Shown here: in pieces, positions 25,229-34,773 of the stretch | Layout: each line of letters begins with the position of its first letter | How positions within the stretch are numbered: position 1 is the first letter of the stretch | From: an uncultured Spirochaetaceae bacterium | GTDB taxonomy: Bacteria; Spirochaetota; Spirochaetia; Sphaerochaetales; Sphaerochaetaceae | Assembly: GCA_944388955.1 (NCBI GenBank) | Contig: CALXKJ010000016.1 | Location: 1-55,344, forward strand | Direction of reading: 5' to 3' | Length of the DNA stretch: 55,344 nucleotides | The notes under the pieces: model-generated | Databases searched by the model: none | The model's input: only the letters and a program-made list of their open reading frames with translations | What the model was told of the DNA's origin: nothing | Translations under genes and position numbers: made by a program

Positions 25229-26453
25229 CTGCTGAGATAATCCTTGGCTCTGTCTTGTTTATGACACAATCCTTATCGATAATGACTTCCTTTGCAGTAT
25301 GCATTGAAGGCAGTTCATAACTGATACCTAACATGAGATTCTCGACAATCGATCTTAATCCACGTGCTCCAGTCTTCTGCTCGAATGACTGTGTTGCAAT
25401 CGCGTCAATTGCGTCATCCGTAAATGTCAGCTTGATACCATCAAGCATGAATGATGTCTCATACTGTCTGAGTATAGAATTCTTAGGCTCCGTGATGATT
25501 CTCTTAAGATCATCTTTTGTGAGATTGTTCAGCGTCACGTGTACAGGAAGACGACCGATGAACTCCGGTATAAGACCGAATTTGATGAGATCATCGGGAT
25601 GAAGCTCTTTATACAGTGATTCCAGGTCTTTTTCCTCGCTGGATATGATGGTTGCGCCGAATCCCATTGATGAGACAGCGACACGTTTCTCGATGATTTT
25701 GTCGAGTCCTACGAATGCACCGCCGCATATGAAGAGGATGTTCGATGTGTCAATCTTGAGCATCTCCTGATTCGGATGCTTCCTTCCGCCCTGCGGTGGC
25801 ACGGACGCTACAGTTCCCTCGATAATCTTAAGAAGCGCCTGCTGAACACCTTCACCGGAAACGTCTCTTGTGATTGATACGTTCTCACCCTTCTTCGATA
25901 TCTTATCGATCTCATCGACGAATATGATACCATGTTCAGCCCTTGAGATATCATAGTCAGCAGCTTCAATCAGCTTGAGAAGAATATTCTCAACATCCTC
26001 ACCAACGTATCCAGCTTCAGTCAATGTTGTTGCGTCCGCGATTGCGAATGGTACATCAAGCTTCTTTGCAAGTGTTCTCGCAAGAAGTGTTTTACCAGTA
26101 CCTGTCGGTCCGATCATAAGGATGTTTGACTTGTCAATCTCAACTCCAGATTCCTCAATCTGAGCTCTGTATTTGATTCTCTTGTAATGGTTGTATACGG
26201 CAACGGAGAGCACGCGTTTTGCAGCGTCCTGTCCTATGACATACTCATCAAGATATGCCTTGAGCTCAGCTGGAGTAGGGATTTCCTTCAGCTCTTCAGA
26301 CGTGTGCGAGGCATCGGAATTTCCTTTTTTCAGGATATCGCCGCATGTGCGTACGCAATCCTCGCATATCGCGACTCCTGGACCTGATACGTATCGTACA
26401 GTGCCGTCAAAAGGACGGCCACAGAAAGAGCAGTATTTAGCGCTTCTCGCCAT
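25203..26453 (-). CDS. clpX: ATP-dependent Clp protease ATP-binding subunit ClpX
   Basis: AAA+ unfoldase that feeds substrates to ClpP. The 416 residues have the N-terminal zinc-binding domain (Cys 8, 11, 30 and 33), Walker [12 protein letters not shown], the GYVGEDVE pore region, Walker [11 protein letters not shown], the RKHPNQ and [11 protein letters not shown] segments, and sensor 2 KTGARGLRS. Complete and of normal length. It overlaps clpP by 17 bases and the DHH phosphoesterase by 26, so the block is tightly coupled. Confidence 0.97.
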   Translation of the reverse strand: MARSAKYCSFCGRPFDGTVRYVSGPGVAICEDCVRTCGDILKKGNSDASHTSEELKEIPTPAELKAYLDEYVIGQDAAKRVLSVAVYNHYKRIKYRAQIEESGVEIDKSNILMIGPTGTGKTLLARTLAKKLDVPFAIADATTLTEAGYVGEDVENILLKLIEAADYDISRAEHGIIFVDEIDKISKKGENVSITRDVSGEGVQQALLKIIEGTVASVPPQGGRKHPNQEMLKIDTSNILFICGGAFVGLDKIIEKRVAVSSMGFGATIISSEEKDLESLYKELHPDDLIKFGLIPEFIGRLPVHVTLNNLTKDDLKRIITEPKNSILRQYETSFMLDGIKLTFTDDAIDAIATQSFEQKTGARGLRSIVENLMLGISYELPSMHTAKEVIIDKDCVINKTEPRIISADGKLISAV

Positions 26454-27033
26454 TTCGTATCACCACCTTGTCAACGATGCCATACTCAAGAGCCGCAGAA
26501 GCATCCATGTAGCAATCACGGAGAATGTCATTCCTGACCTCATCTTCACTCTTTCCCGTATGGAAGGAGAGAAGCCTTGTCGTGACATCATAGATTCTCT
26601 GGAGCTCTCTGGAAGTTATGACGATATCTGAAGCCTGTCCTTCAGCGCCGCCTGAAGGCTGATGAATCATCACCCTTGCGTTTGGAAGGATCTGTCTCTT
26701 TCCTTTTTCACCAGCTGCAAGAAGGATAGCCGCCATAGAACATGCCTGTCCCATGCATATTGTCTGCACAGGACATTGCACATATTGCATTGTGTCATAG
26801 ATGGCGAGGCCTGCGGTAACGCTTCCGCCTGGGCTATTGATATACAGACTGATTTCCTTGTTAGGGTTCTCGCTTTCAAGGAAAATAAGCTGTGCCACTG
26901 CAAGGTCTGCAGCGGCATCCGTGATTTCACCGTCTATGAATATGATTCTATCCTTGAGCAGACGTGAAAAGATATCATACTGTCTTTCACCTGTTCCCGA
27001 CTGTTCTACGACATAGGGAACAAGTGTGTTCAT
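26437..27033 (-). CDS. clpP: ATP-dependent Clp protease proteolytic subunit ClpP
   Basis: Self-compartmentalised serine protease partner of ClpX. With ATG 27033 as start the protein has 198 residues and begins [11 protein letters not shown] like other ClpP proteins; a TTG at 27051 overlapping the trigger factor stop is possible but less typical. The catalytic triad is Ser 99 in GQACSMAA, His 124 in VMIHQPSGG and Asp 173 in [29 protein letters not shown] is fully conserved. It sits between tig and clpX, the common bacterial order. Confidence 0.96.
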   Translation of the reverse strand: MNTLVPYVVEQSGTGERQYDIFSRLLKDRIIFIDGEITDAAADLAVAQLIFLESENPNKEISLYINSPGGSVTAGLAIYDTMQYVQCPVQTICMGQACSMAAILLAAGEKGKRQILPNARVMIHQPSGGAEGQASDIVITSRELQRIYDVTTRLLSFHTGKSEDEVRNDILRDCYMDASAALEYGIVDKVVIRNGEKR

Positions 27034-27047
27034 TCTTTCGTTCAACT

Positions 27048-28397
27048 TCAATCCTTTTCCGGCTTTGGCTCGGTATACTCTTTGTAGCTTACCTTGCTTT
27101 CACTCTTGAAAGTATTATTCTCGAGAAGGAATGGAATCACTTTCTCGAACTGCATGTTGTCCTTGATGATTTCCTTATAGCTTTCTTTCTCGGACTCGGG
27201 AACATTCTTGAGCTGCTTCTCGCACTCAGCGTTGAGATCTTCCTCGCTGATCTCGAAGTTCTCCTTGTCTCTGATTGCATCAAGAACGAGCTGTGATCTC
27301 AGCATAGCAGTCACTTCATCCTTCCATCCATTCTGGAATGATTCCTTTGTCTCTCCCTGCATCTCAAGGAATTTCAGAAGCTGATCTTCTGAGATAGAGG
27401 ATGAGCGGATAAGGTTTCTCCAGCGGCTGTCGAGCTCAGCCTGGATCATCGACTGAGGAATCGTGAAAGATGTCTTCTCCGCAATTGCTTTGACGACAGC
27501 ATCTTCCTTCTCGGTCTTCATAGCGTCTTCCGCTTTCTTCTCGAGATCCTTTCTGATTCCATCCCTCATATCCTTGACAGTCTTATACTCGTCCTTGATA
27601 TCCTGCGCAAACTCATCGTCGACTTCAGGAAGCTCTCTCTCTTTGAGCTCTGTAAGCTTGATTGAAAGCTTGACTGTCTTTCCAGCGTATCCAGGAATGT
27701 TGTCTTCTTCTGTATAGCTCTTCTCTACAGTCTTCTCCTCATCCTTCTTCATGCCGATTACATCGTTATCGAGCTTATAGAAGTTGTAGCCAGTGCCGAT
27801 TGTGAATGTGAAATCATTGCGCTTCGTGCTTTCAATCTCGTTTCCATTCTCATCAATCTCGACATAGTTGATTGTAGCGATGTTGCCGTTCTCCGCTTTT
27901 CCGCTCTTGTTCTTGATGATAGCATTCTGGTTGCGGAGATTCTCGACATCGGAATCGATATCCTTTTCCGTGACTTCAATCTCAGGAACATTGATTTCAA
28001 GCCCTGTGTACTGAGGAAGCTCAAAAACAGGCTTTACGTCATAAACAACTGTGAATGTGATATCAGAATCCTTCTTGAATGGAAGGAGTTTATCTTCATC
28101 CTGAAGCACAGGTGTGGAGAAGGGGAGAGGCTTGTCTTTTACGTCAAGCTCCTTTATTGCATCCTGAAGAGCGCTCTCCATAGCATCGAATGTGCTTTCC
28201 TCTCTTATGGAGTCGCCGAATTTTCTCTCAATGACAGAAGCCGGTACATGTCCCTTTCTGAAACCTGGGAGAGCGAGATCCTTTGAATATTTCTGGATTC
28301 TCTTTGTGTATGCATCCTCGATAGAAGCTGCATCGATTGTCAGCGTAAGCGCTGCCTGTGAGTTCTCAAGCTCCTTAACGCTCTTCTCTGTAATCAT
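27048..28397 (-). CDS. tig: Trigger factor
   Basis: Ribosome-bound peptidyl-prolyl isomerase and chaperone. The 449 residues contain the ribosome-binding signature [18 protein letters not shown] (about 42-59), a central FKBP-type PPIase domain with [15 protein letters not shown] and [11 protein letters not shown], and the charged helical C-terminal domain. ATG 28397 is chosen over an in-frame ATG 45 bases upstream because it has AAGGA 8 bases before it and starts at the usual [14 protein letters not shown]. It heads the tig-clpP-clpX-DHH unit, with a promoter about 55 bases upstream. No CIRCE element is seen. Confidence 0.96.
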   Translation of the reverse strand: MITEKSVKELENSQAALTLTIDAASIEDAYTKRIQKYSKDLALPGFRKGHVPASVIERKFGDSIREESTFDAMESALQDAIKELDVKDKPLPFSTPVLQDEDKLLPFKKDSDITFTVVYDVKPVFELPQYTGLEINVPEIEVTEKDIDSDVENLRNQNAIIKNKSGKAENGNIATINYVEIDENGNEIESTKRNDFTFTIGTGYNFYKLDNDVIGMKKDEEKTVEKSYTEEDNIPGYAGKTVKLSIKLTELKERELPEVDDEFAQDIKDEYKTVKDMRDGIRKDLEKKAEDAMKTEKEDAVVKAIAEKTSFTIPQSMIQAELDSRWRNLIRSSSISEDQLLKFLEMQGETKESFQNGWKDEVTAMLRSQLVLDAIRDKENFEISEEDLNAECEKQLKNVPESEKESYKEIIKDNMQFEKVIPFLLENNTFKSESKVSYKEYTEPKPEKD

Positions 28398-28449
28398 ATA
28401 ATCCGTCCTTATATAACGATAAATCTTATGCAATATCTGCAACTAGAGT

Positions 28450-28478
28450 AATATACACATTCCTACGCTGAAAGTCAC
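28450..28478 (-). promoter_or_regulatory. Putative promoter of the tig-clpP-clpX unit
   Basis: Minus strand GTGACT (28478-28473), 17-base spacer and TATATT (28455-28450), 4 of 6 and 5 of 6 matches to sigma-70 boxes. It lies between the terminator of the ABC operon and tig. Confidence 0.5.
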
Positions 28479-28510
28479 TACCCGTCAGAACGGCAGTAAT
28501 CAGTGAAGGA

Positions 28511-28531
28511 AAAGGGGGCCTCAAGCCCCCT
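28511..28531 (-). terminator. Terminator of the ABC importer operon
   Basis: Read on the minus strand, AGGGGGC (28531-28525) pairs with GCCCCCT (28519-28513) around a 5-base loop, followed by a short T run. It begins 4 bases after the last gene of the operon. Confidence 0.8.
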
Positions 28532-28535
28532 ATAA

Positions 28536-29051
28536 TCAGAAATCCATCGACATGTCACCGAACAAATCTTCTTCGGCTGCCGCTTCCTCTCCGCCGGATG
28601 TGTCCGTAGCTGATACGCCGGGAATCTCCACGACTTCAGGAATGAATTCCTTTATGCAGTCTTCGACAGGCAATCCCGCGATGAGACCTGGGAGAGATAT
28701 GATTGACTGGTCAGCCGGAAGCCTGAACTCAACTGGATCAAGCTCTATGAGGTTGAAGTTGTCATCTTCCGTAGTCACAGTAATCGTATGTGTCCTTCCT
28801 CTGAGCGGAATGCCACGACGCACGCGTGGGTTGTATTCAGAAGCCGCGAGATCATCAACCTGAGCTTCTGCCCAATCCGCATATCTATATGAGACACCAT
28901 TGATCTCTGTCGACCAGTTATCAACATAGAGCGTGCGCTGCTTTCCATAGAAATAGAGGAAGATGGCAAGCGCGATGATAATCAGGATGCACCCAAGCCT
29001 GACGAAAAATCTTATGTCGAAGATTTCCTTTGCTGATTTTCCTTTGATCAT
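28536..29051 (-). CDS. Membrane-anchored accessory protein of the ABC importer (DUF6672-like)
   Basis: A 171-residue protein with one N-terminal transmembrane helix (about 16-36), a beta-rich extracytoplasmic domain and an acidic C-terminal tail ending EEDLFGDMSMDF. It resembles the small DUF6672-type proteins that sit beside DUF3798 ABC systems in spirochetes; that name is from memory and should be treated as probable. Its ATG overlaps the stop of the upstream permease (ATGA), so it is translated with the transporter and is likely a fourth membrane component or stabiliser. The operon terminator follows directly. Confidence 0.6.
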   Translation of the reverse strand: MIKGKSAKEIFDIRFFVRLGCILIIIALAIFLYFYGKQRTLYVDNWSTEINGVSYRYADWAEAQVDDLAASEYNPRVRRGIPLRGRTHTITVTTEDDNFNLIELDPVEFRLPADQSIISLPGLIAGLPVEDCIKEFIPEVVEIPGVSATDTSGGEEAAAEEDLFGDMSMDF

Positions 29052-30163
29052 GCCTTTGCCTCCTGAGCATTTGCAAGTACTTTCGCGGATTCTGCTTTTT
29101 CTCTTCTTGTCCTGATTTCATAGAGAACAAGTGAGAGCGTGATGACTCCATAGGATACGAATACCCTGAAGAATTCTCCGATCTGAGCCTGCCCGATAAG
29201 ATTCTTTCCTGCCTGCGGCGTGAGGATGAACATCAGGTGGAAAAGCACGATTCCAAGGAATACGTTCTTGATTGAGGCTCTTGATACTGAAGCACCACCA
29301 ACGAGCAGGGCCGCGATACTGAACATTCCAATCTGCGAATGGGAATTATATGTATTGAGCGTTCCCATGTTCGAAAGATAGATGATCATACCGTAAGCTG
29401 CGAATACAGTTGATATCACGATGGATAGGATTCTTGTCCTCTCAACCTTGATGCCAGCTTCTCTCGCGACTTCCATATCCTGTCCTACAGCTCTCATATC
29501 CTGTCCGAGCTTTGTCTTTCTGAACCAGATGATGACAACACAAAGAAGAGCGATAAGGATTATCGTAAGAAGAGGTATTCTCACCGGTCCGATATTGAAC
29601 TGAAGGAAGTTATCGATGCTGCGTCTTACATTGATGAGGTCGATAGTATTCCTTACACCGTATCCACGCGGAAGTATTACCTGATCAGAGTGGAGTGGAA
29701 TCACGGGTCCCATACCGTAAAGGACTACCAGCTGATATACACCATTCATGAAGAATGAAATCATGTAGCTTGTAATCATTTCCCTTCCTTTTGCCATGTT
29801 GAGCATCTTGCCGCAGAACCATCCAAGGATGATGGCAATCGGGGTTGCGATGATGGCTGCAAGAAGGAGTCCCGGAATCCCTACGATATTCCACGCAGTG
29901 ATGAATACAATGCCGATCTGACCTGCCATCGCGCCAAGTGTCATACCGAAATTCAGTCCCATACCTGCCATGATAGGAATAAGCAGTGACAGAACAAGGA
30001 AGCTGTTCCTTACAAGACGCGTGATGATCTGATCGATGAGATACTCTGGAGAATATCCAGCAATCGGATAGCAAACGATGCAGAGCACTACGAAGATGAT
30101 AGGAACAATATTGTTTGCGATGAAGTCTTTTGTATCGAATTTCCTGTTCATTTTCTTGTTCAT
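29048..30163 (-). CDS. ABC importer permease subunit 2 (branched-chain/ribose permease family)
   Basis: A 371-residue integral membrane protein with about nine hydrophobic segments, of the BPD_transp_2 family used by ribose, nucleoside and BMP-type importers. The AAYGMIIYLSNMGTLNTY and ALLVGGASVSRASIKNVFLG stretches near residues 255-305 match the conserved loop and GGAS motif of this family. It begins within the stop of permease 1 (ATGA) and ends within the start of the small membrane protein, so all are coupled. The basic C-terminal tail is cytoplasmic. Confidence 0.85.
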   Translation of the reverse strand: MNKKMNRKFDTKDFIANNIVPIIFVVLCIVCYPIAGYSPEYLIDQIITRLVRNSFLVLSLLIPIMAGMGLNFGMTLGAMAGQIGIVFITAWNIVGIPGLLLAAIIATPIAIILGWFCGKMLNMAKGREMITSYMISFFMNGVYQLVVLYGMGPVIPLHSDQVILPRGYGVRNTIDLINVRRSIDNFLQFNIGPVRIPLLTIILIALLCVVIIWFRKTKLGQDMRAVGQDMEVAREAGIKVERTRILSIVISTVFAAYGMIIYLSNMGTLNTYNSHSQIGMFSIAALLVGGASVSRASIKNVFLGIVLFHLMFILTPQAGKNLIGQAQIGEFFRVFVSYGVITLSLVLYEIRTRREKAESAKVLANAQEAKA

Positions 30164-31248
30164 CTTGAAGCCCCCGACTTTCTTGTCAGAGCGTAGAGGA
30201 TCATACCGTTGGAGACGATGATTCTCAGAACCTCGGACATGTCAGTGTGAATCAGGGAGTTCATGACAGAAGGAGTCATGGATACGATTCCCTGATAGAG
30301 TATCGTTCCGATTACGACGTTTGTGATTGTTGCCTTGTTGACTGAAGCGCCACCGATAAGTATAGCGGATACAGCAGGCATAGCCATATACATCGGTCCC
30401 TGATACAGCTGGATAAAGCCATAACCCTGCTGATAGCAGAGAATTCCAAGTGCTCCAAGCCATGTTGACATGATTACAGAGAGTGTTCTCTGACGATCGA
30501 TGCTGATACCTGATGCCCTTGCGAATACCGGATTTGAGCCAACAGCTGTCATTGCCGTACCGGTTTTTGTGTGGAGGAATGCCCAGATGATGAATGCGAA
30601 GAGCGCGAAGAACAGGATTTCTCCAAACGAGATTGATAACGAGCCGATACGAAGCGAGAGCGTGTCTCTGAGTACATGGTAATAGAAGCCCTCTGTCGAG
30701 ATTGTCGTTCTCAGTCCTTCGCCTGTATAGCCCCAGACCATTGTCGGTGACTTGTAGGGGAGGATGAGCCACATTATCGACATGAATGCAACCGATGAGA
30801 ATCCGACATATGTCGCAATCATCATCTCGCTTCCCTTGACTTTATTGAGGAGCTTTCCATATCCCCAGCCGAACACAAGCGCAAATGGTGTGGAGTATAG
30901 AATCGCAAGAAGGAATGAAAGAGGTCCCTGGATTCCTGTCTCGATAGCCAGCGTTGCGCCAAGAAGGCCTGAGATGATTCCAAGAGGAAGCCCGAAGTTC
31001 AGGCCACAGCCTGAGTGGATCATCGGAACCATCGCAAGAACCATGATAGCATTCTGTCCAAAGCGCCCAAGGGTATCTGTCAGAGAGGCTCCGACACTTA
31101 TTCCTGCAAATGGCGCGATGATAAAGAGAAGAAGCAGGAAGCCCGTGATGATAAGCCTTGGAAGTCCGAATGCCTTAAGCGCCTCCTTGATGTCCCTAAG
31201 GACAGGAAGCACATATGCATTGAGAATATCTTTATTGTTTTCCATCAT
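30160..31248 (-). CDS. ABC importer permease subunit 1 (branched-chain/ribose permease family)
   Basis: A 362-residue permease paralogous to the downstream one: N-terminal cytoplasmic helix, about nine membrane segments, and the family stretch AVSAILIGGASVNKATITNVVIG near residue 295. The conserved GxxPxxARASGI-like loop (here NPVFARASGI, about 240) is the presumed contact with the ATPase. Two ATG codons (31248 and 31245) are possible starts behind AGGAGG; the first is listed. It overlaps the ATPase stop by 4 bases. The pair would form a heterodimeric channel. Confidence 0.86.
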   Translation of the reverse strand: MMENNKDILNAYVLPVLRDIKEALKAFGLPRLIITGFLLLLFIIAPFAGISVGASLTDTLGRFGQNAIMVLAMVPMIHSGCGLNFGLPLGIISGLLGATLAIETGIQGPLSFLLAILYSTPFALVFGWGYGKLLNKVKGSEMMIATYVGFSSVAFMSIMWLILPYKSPTMVWGYTGEGLRTTISTEGFYYHVLRDTLSLRIGSLSISFGEILFFALFAFIIWAFLHTKTGTAMTAVGSNPVFARASGISIDRQRTLSVIMSTWLGALGILCYQQGYGFIQLYQGPMYMAMPAVSAILIGGASVNKATITNVVIGTILYQGIVSMTPSVMNSLIHTDMSEVLRIIVSNGMILYALTRKSGASR

Positions 31249-32849
31249 TTAGCCTCCTTCTTGGTTTTCCCGACCATGAGGATACCGAAATCCTCGCTTG
31301 GGGTAGAGGCGGGAAGAATGCCTGATACAGCGCCATCTGTGATGATGGCAATCCTGTCACAGCACTGCCTTAATTCTTCAAGCTCGGAGGAAATCATGAC
31401 AATCGTCACTCCATACTTCCTGTTGTATTCGCGAAGCGCCTGAAGAACGAGTGCTTTTGCTCCGATATCGATGCCTCGCGTAGGCTCTGACACGAAAAGA
31501 AGCTTTGGCTCGAGAGCAAAAGACTTGGCAAGGCATATCTTCTGCTGATTGCCGCCAGAGAGCTCTTTTGCTTTCTGCTTCGATGATGTGCATTTGATCT
31601 GAAGCTGCTTGATGTATTTCTCAGTAACTTCCTTGATGGCTCCCTGATCACGCCAGTTTATAAGACCGCCAAGATACTTCTTGAGGAATTTGCCATGTAT
31701 CTGCATTGCAGGGAAGGCGATATTCCACTCGAGAGACTCATCGAGAAGGAGCCCGACACCTCTTCTGTCCTCTGATACGAATGCCAGATCAGAATCAAGA
31801 CATGCACGAGGATTGTTGAGAGGAATGCTGTTTCCTGAGAATGTTACAGTGCCTCCAGCAGGGTAGAGTCCCATGATTCCGTTAGGAATACCGAGCTTGC
31901 CCTGTCCCGCAAGGCCTCCGATACCAAGGAATTCTCCCTCATGGACTTCAAGATTGACATCCTTCACTGTCTCACCAGGCATATCGACCCAGAGATGCTT
32001 TACGGAAAGAACAACCTTGTCGGAAATCTTCCTGTCTTTCTCTACAGGATTGATGCTTGTCGCGACTTCACGTCCAACCATAAGTTTCGCCATTTCATTG
32101 ATAGACGTTGAAGCTGCTTCAAGCTCGTTGATAATACGTCCATCACGCATGACGATGACTTTGTCACACACATCAAGGATTTCCTGCAGGCGGTGCGTAA
32201 TGAAAATAACGGAGATTCCCTGCTTTGAGAGATTCTCTATTGCCTTCAGGAGCATTTCCGCTTCTTTCTCAGTGAGAACAGCAGTCGGCTCGTCGAGCAC
32301 GAGAAGCCTGATTGCGCTCTTTGAGATTTCCCTCGAAATCTCAGTGAACTGCTTGTGACCAACCGGCATTTCCGAAACAAGCATGTCCGGATCGAGGCTT
32401 ACACCAAGCTTCGTAATGGCCTCAATAGCTTCTTTCTGGAGTTTCTTTCTGTCTATCGTATTCGCTCTGTCACCGAAAACAAGTGACAGCACGCTCTTAT
32501 TCTCTGGTTCGCGATTCAGAAGAATATTCTCTGCTGCTGTGAATCCAGGAAGCAGTGAGAATTCCTGATGGACCATTCCAATCCCGGCCTTGAGGGCATC
32601 GAGGGGGGATGTGAATTTTACTTCCTTACCGTCAATGAGGACCTGGCCCCCATAACCGCCAGTCTGCTGTATGACTTCCATGCCGAAGAGAATATTCATA
32701 AGCGTGCTCTTTCCTGCACCATTCTCTCCTACAAGGCCAAGTACCTCGCCTTGTCCTAGCGTGAAGCTGACGTCTTTCAGAACTGGGTTTCCATTGTATT
32801 CCTTGCTGACACTTTTCATTTCAAGCAAGGGTTTTGTCATTTCACTCAT
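31245..32849 (-). CDS. ABC importer ATP-binding protein with two nucleotide-binding domains
   Basis: A 534-residue fused double ATPase of the RbsA/MglA/YufO type. Domain 1 has Walker A GENGAGKST (about 40), a degenerate signature (VGHKQFTEI in place of LSGGQ), and Walker B LLVLDEPTAVLT. Domain 2 has a divergent Walker A, GLAGQGKLGI (about 315), a canonical signature LSGGNQQKICLAKS and FVSEPTRGIDIGA. Such asymmetry is usual in this family, in which one ATP site is weak. It follows the binding-protein gene after 67 bases containing a hairpin. Confidence 0.92.
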   Translation of the reverse strand: MSEMTKPLLEMKSVSKEYNGNPVLKDVSFTLGQGEVLGLVGENGAGKSTLMNILFGMEVIQQTGGYGGQVLIDGKEVKFTSPLDALKAGIGMVHQEFSLLPGFTAAENILLNREPENKSVLSLVFGDRANTIDRKKLQKEAIEAITKLGVSLDPDMLVSEMPVGHKQFTEISREISKSAIRLLVLDEPTAVLTEKEAEMLLKAIENLSKQGISVIFITHRLQEILDVCDKVIVMRDGRIINELEAASTSINEMAKLMVGREVATSINPVEKDRKISDKVVLSVKHLWVDMPGETVKDVNLEVHEGEFLGIGGLAGQGKLGIPNGIMGLYPAGGTVTFSGNSIPLNNPRACLDSDLAFVSEDRRGVGLLLDESLEWNIAFPAMQIHGKFLKKYLGGLINWRDQGAIKEVTEKYIKQLQIKCTSSKQKAKELSGGNQQKICLAKSFALEPKLLFVSEPTRGIDIGAKALVLQALREYNRKYGVTIVMISSELEELRQCCDRIAIITDGAVSGILPASTPSEDFGILMVGKTKKEAK

Positions 32850-32867
32850 TCTATCCCTTTTACATGC

Positions 32868-32897
32868 AAAACAAAGGGGAGGTCAACCTCCCCCTTG
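32868..32897 (-). terminator. Intercistronic attenuator hairpin between binding protein and ATPase genes
   Basis: Minus strand CAAGGGGGAGG (32897-32887) pairs with CCTCCCCTTTG (32882-32872) as an 11-bp stem with one G-T wobble and a 4-base loop, followed by TTTTG. It would stop part of transcription or protect the upstream mRNA, giving more binding protein than transporter. Confidence 0.75.
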
Positions 32898-32916
32898 TTG
32901 AATCGGAGCAGGGAAA

Positions 32917-34134
32917 TCAGTTGAATTCCTTGCCTGTCATGCTGAAGCACCACTCTGGAACTTCGACATCTGTGTTGCCCATGTAGTATCCTGGGTTACC
33001 CATGATATAGGTATCCTGATATACGAGGACGAAGTTGTCATAAGTCTCTTTTGTGGAAGCTTCTACGTAGTTGGATCCATTCCAGTTTGCACCTGGTGTG
33101 TAATATGAGAATGCTCTTCTGATGTTCCTGATGGAGTGGATGTCATATTCCTCACCATTGAGAGCAGCTGTGCATGCCTCATATGCAAGACGTCCAAGAC
33201 CAGCTGTAGTTGTGTAACCATAGCTGTATGCCCATGTTCCGAAGCGTCCAGCGCCGCCCTGCTCGTTGATAGCTGCCTCAACCTTTGCAAGAATTGCAGG
33301 GAAGTCACCAGCCTCAGCTGAGAGGTCGATTCCAAGAGCTCCAGGATAGCCCATGAGCGGTGATGGGAGGTCTGCTTCTACAAAGTAGCCGCCATATGTA
33401 AGAAGCTGCTTGAGAAGTGGCTCTGTGTGTGCATCGTTTGTACAGAAGAATGCTGTGTTCTCTCCATACTGCTTGATCCACTCCGGTGTTCTCTCGAGGA
33501 TGTACTGCTGTGCACCTGCGATACCTACATCGGATGTCGGGTCTGGAGCTGATACATCAACAAACTCCATTCCGAGCTGCTCACATGTTGCAATCATGAT
33601 TGCTCTTCTGCGCTGCATCTTCTCCATAGCCAGGTGGCGTGGGAATGAGATGTGCACGAAAGCCTTGCAACCAAGCTTGTAAGCGCTCTGAATCATGAGA
33701 TATCCACGAGCTACGAAGTCGTTGGATGTCGCAAGGTCAGCGGAAGCTGCGATGAGATACGGCTCCTCGTGTGCCTCACCTGCGAAGCAGAGGATGTCAG
33801 GTCTCTTCTCCTTGATCTGGCGGAATGCTTCAGCTGTACCAGGAACAGCCTGGTTTACGATGACTGCCTTCATGAGAGGGTCATCAGCGAGGCCAGCGAT
33901 AACGGAAATCGTTGTCTCCTGCTCTTCCATGAAGTTGTCAGGGTATGTCATGTGCTGGATATAACCACCGTCTGCGACAGTACCATACTCAGCAATGAGT
34001 GCCTCAGCGCCGCGGAGATCGTCCTCGGACTGGGAAACTGTACCTGTAACTACACCGATATGGAATGGTGCATCAGCGAATGCTGCAGCTGAAAGAACTG
34101 CAAGTACCATAAGGGCTGTAAAGAGTTTTTTCAT
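32917..34134 (-). CDS. DUF3798 periplasmic substrate-binding protein
   Basis: A 405-residue secreted binding protein with a clean signal peptide (MKKLFTALMVLAVLSAAAFA, cleavage before DAPF) and no lipobox. The mature part, starting FHIGVVTGTVSQSEDD, matches the DUF3798 family, which resembles type-I periplasmic binding proteins of the BMP/sugar kind. Substrate unknown; the transporter type suggests a nucleoside, sugar or similar small polar compound. It is first in a five-gene operon, with AAAGGAG before ATG 34134. A 22-bp dyad lies about 70-90 bases upstream, a candidate operator. Confidence 0.88.
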   Translation of the reverse strand: MKKLFTALMVLAVLSAAAFADAPFHIGVVTGTVSQSEDDLRGAEALIAEYGTVADGGYIQHMTYPDNFMEEQETTISVIAGLADDPLMKAVIVNQAVPGTAEAFRQIKEKRPDILCFAGEAHEEPYLIAASADLATSNDFVARGYLMIQSAYKLGCKAFVHISFPRHLAMEKMQRRRAIMIATCEQLGMEFVDVSAPDPTSDVGIAGAQQYILERTPEWIKQYGENTAFFCTNDAHTEPLLKQLLTYGGYFVEADLPSPLMGYPGALGIDLSAEAGDFPAILAKVEAAINEQGGAGRFGTWAYSYGYTTTAGLGRLAYEACTAALNGEEYDIHSIRNIRRAFSYYTPGANWNGSNYVEASTKETYDNFVLVYQDTYIMGNPGYYMGNTDVEVPEWCFSMTGKEFN

Positions 34135-34202
34135 ATGTACTCCTTTATTTAGATAATCATGAGATTACTATCTATATCATTCTTTTGCAAGCTCATTGCA
34201 TG

Positions 34203-34224
34203 AATATGCACAAAAGTGCGTATT
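34203..34224. promoter_or_regulatory. Candidate operator dyad
   Basis: AATATGCAC, 4 bases, GTGCGTATT: a 9-bp inverted repeat with one mismatch. It lies between the divergent DUF3798 operon and the GNAT gene, a normal place for a repressor or activator site acting on either side. Confidence 0.5.
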
Positions 34225-34274
34225 TCTGATTGAAACCCGTTTTCATTGATGTGAAGTGAAGCTAGAATGGATTC

Positions 34275-34754
34275 ATGATCAGAAAAGCTGAGCTGGAAGA
34301 GATTGATGCTATTCTGGCTATATATGATAAAGCCCGCTCTTTCATGCGAGAGCATGGTAACATGACACAGTGGGTGAACGGCTATCCTTCAAGAGAGCTT
34401 CTGGAAAAGGATATCGCTGAAGGCAACCTTTATGTAATCGAAAAAGATGGCATACATGCTGTTTTCATGTTCCGCGTCGGACATGATGATACATATGATG
34501 TCATAAGAGGTGAGTGGATTGATGATTCACAATATGGAGTCATACACCGCATAGGCTCAGATGGCGTTCTCCATGGTGTTCTGCATGATGCGCTTAGCTT
34601 CGCCTCATCATCCATAAGCCATATCCGTATCGATACCCATAGTGACAATGCCGTCATGCGCAGCGCTCTGGAAAAAGAAGGGTTTTCTGAGCGTGGACTC
34701 ATCGTCTGCGATGATGGGACTGACAGAGTCGCTTATGAAAGAGTGCTCAGCTGA
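34275..34754 (+). CDS. GNAT-family N-acetyltransferase
   Basis: A 159-residue protein with the GNAT layout: N-terminal IRKAELEEIDAILAIYDKAR, a central GYPSRELLEKDIAEG segment, beta strands with YVIEKDGIHAVFMFR, the acetyl-CoA region VIHRIGSDGVLHGVLHDALSFA, and the C-terminal RIDTHSDNAVMRSALEKEGF that is typical of many small acyltransferases. The acceptor cannot be read from sequence. No clear Shine-Dalgarno precedes ATG 34275. It is divergent from the DUF3798 operon and followed by the sugar kinase after 19 bases. Confidence 0.8.
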   Translation: MIRKAELEEIDAILAIYDKARSFMREHGNMTQWVNGYPSRELLEKDIAEGNLYVIEKDGIHAVFMFRVGHDDTYDVIRGEWIDDSQYGVIHRIGSDGVLHGVLHDALSFASSSISHIRIDTHSDNAVMRSALEKEGFSERGLIVCDDGTDRVAYERVLS

Positions 34755-34773
34755 TTCTAAAGGAGGACTGATT

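Noticed and set aside
28398-28510. CIRCE or other heat-shock operator upstream of tig-clpP-clpX
   Set aside because: No TTAGCACTC-N9-GAGTGCTAA-type inverted repeat is present in this spacer.
29685-30772. Several minus-strand frames overlapping the permease genes
   Set aside because: Out-of-frame reading of membrane protein genes; sequences are Cys/His/Arg-rich and unlike real proteins.
33652-34092. A 146-codon plus-strand frame inside the DUF3798 gene
   Set aside because: It is antisense to a fully conserved binding protein with a signal peptide; no ribosome-binding site or known fold.
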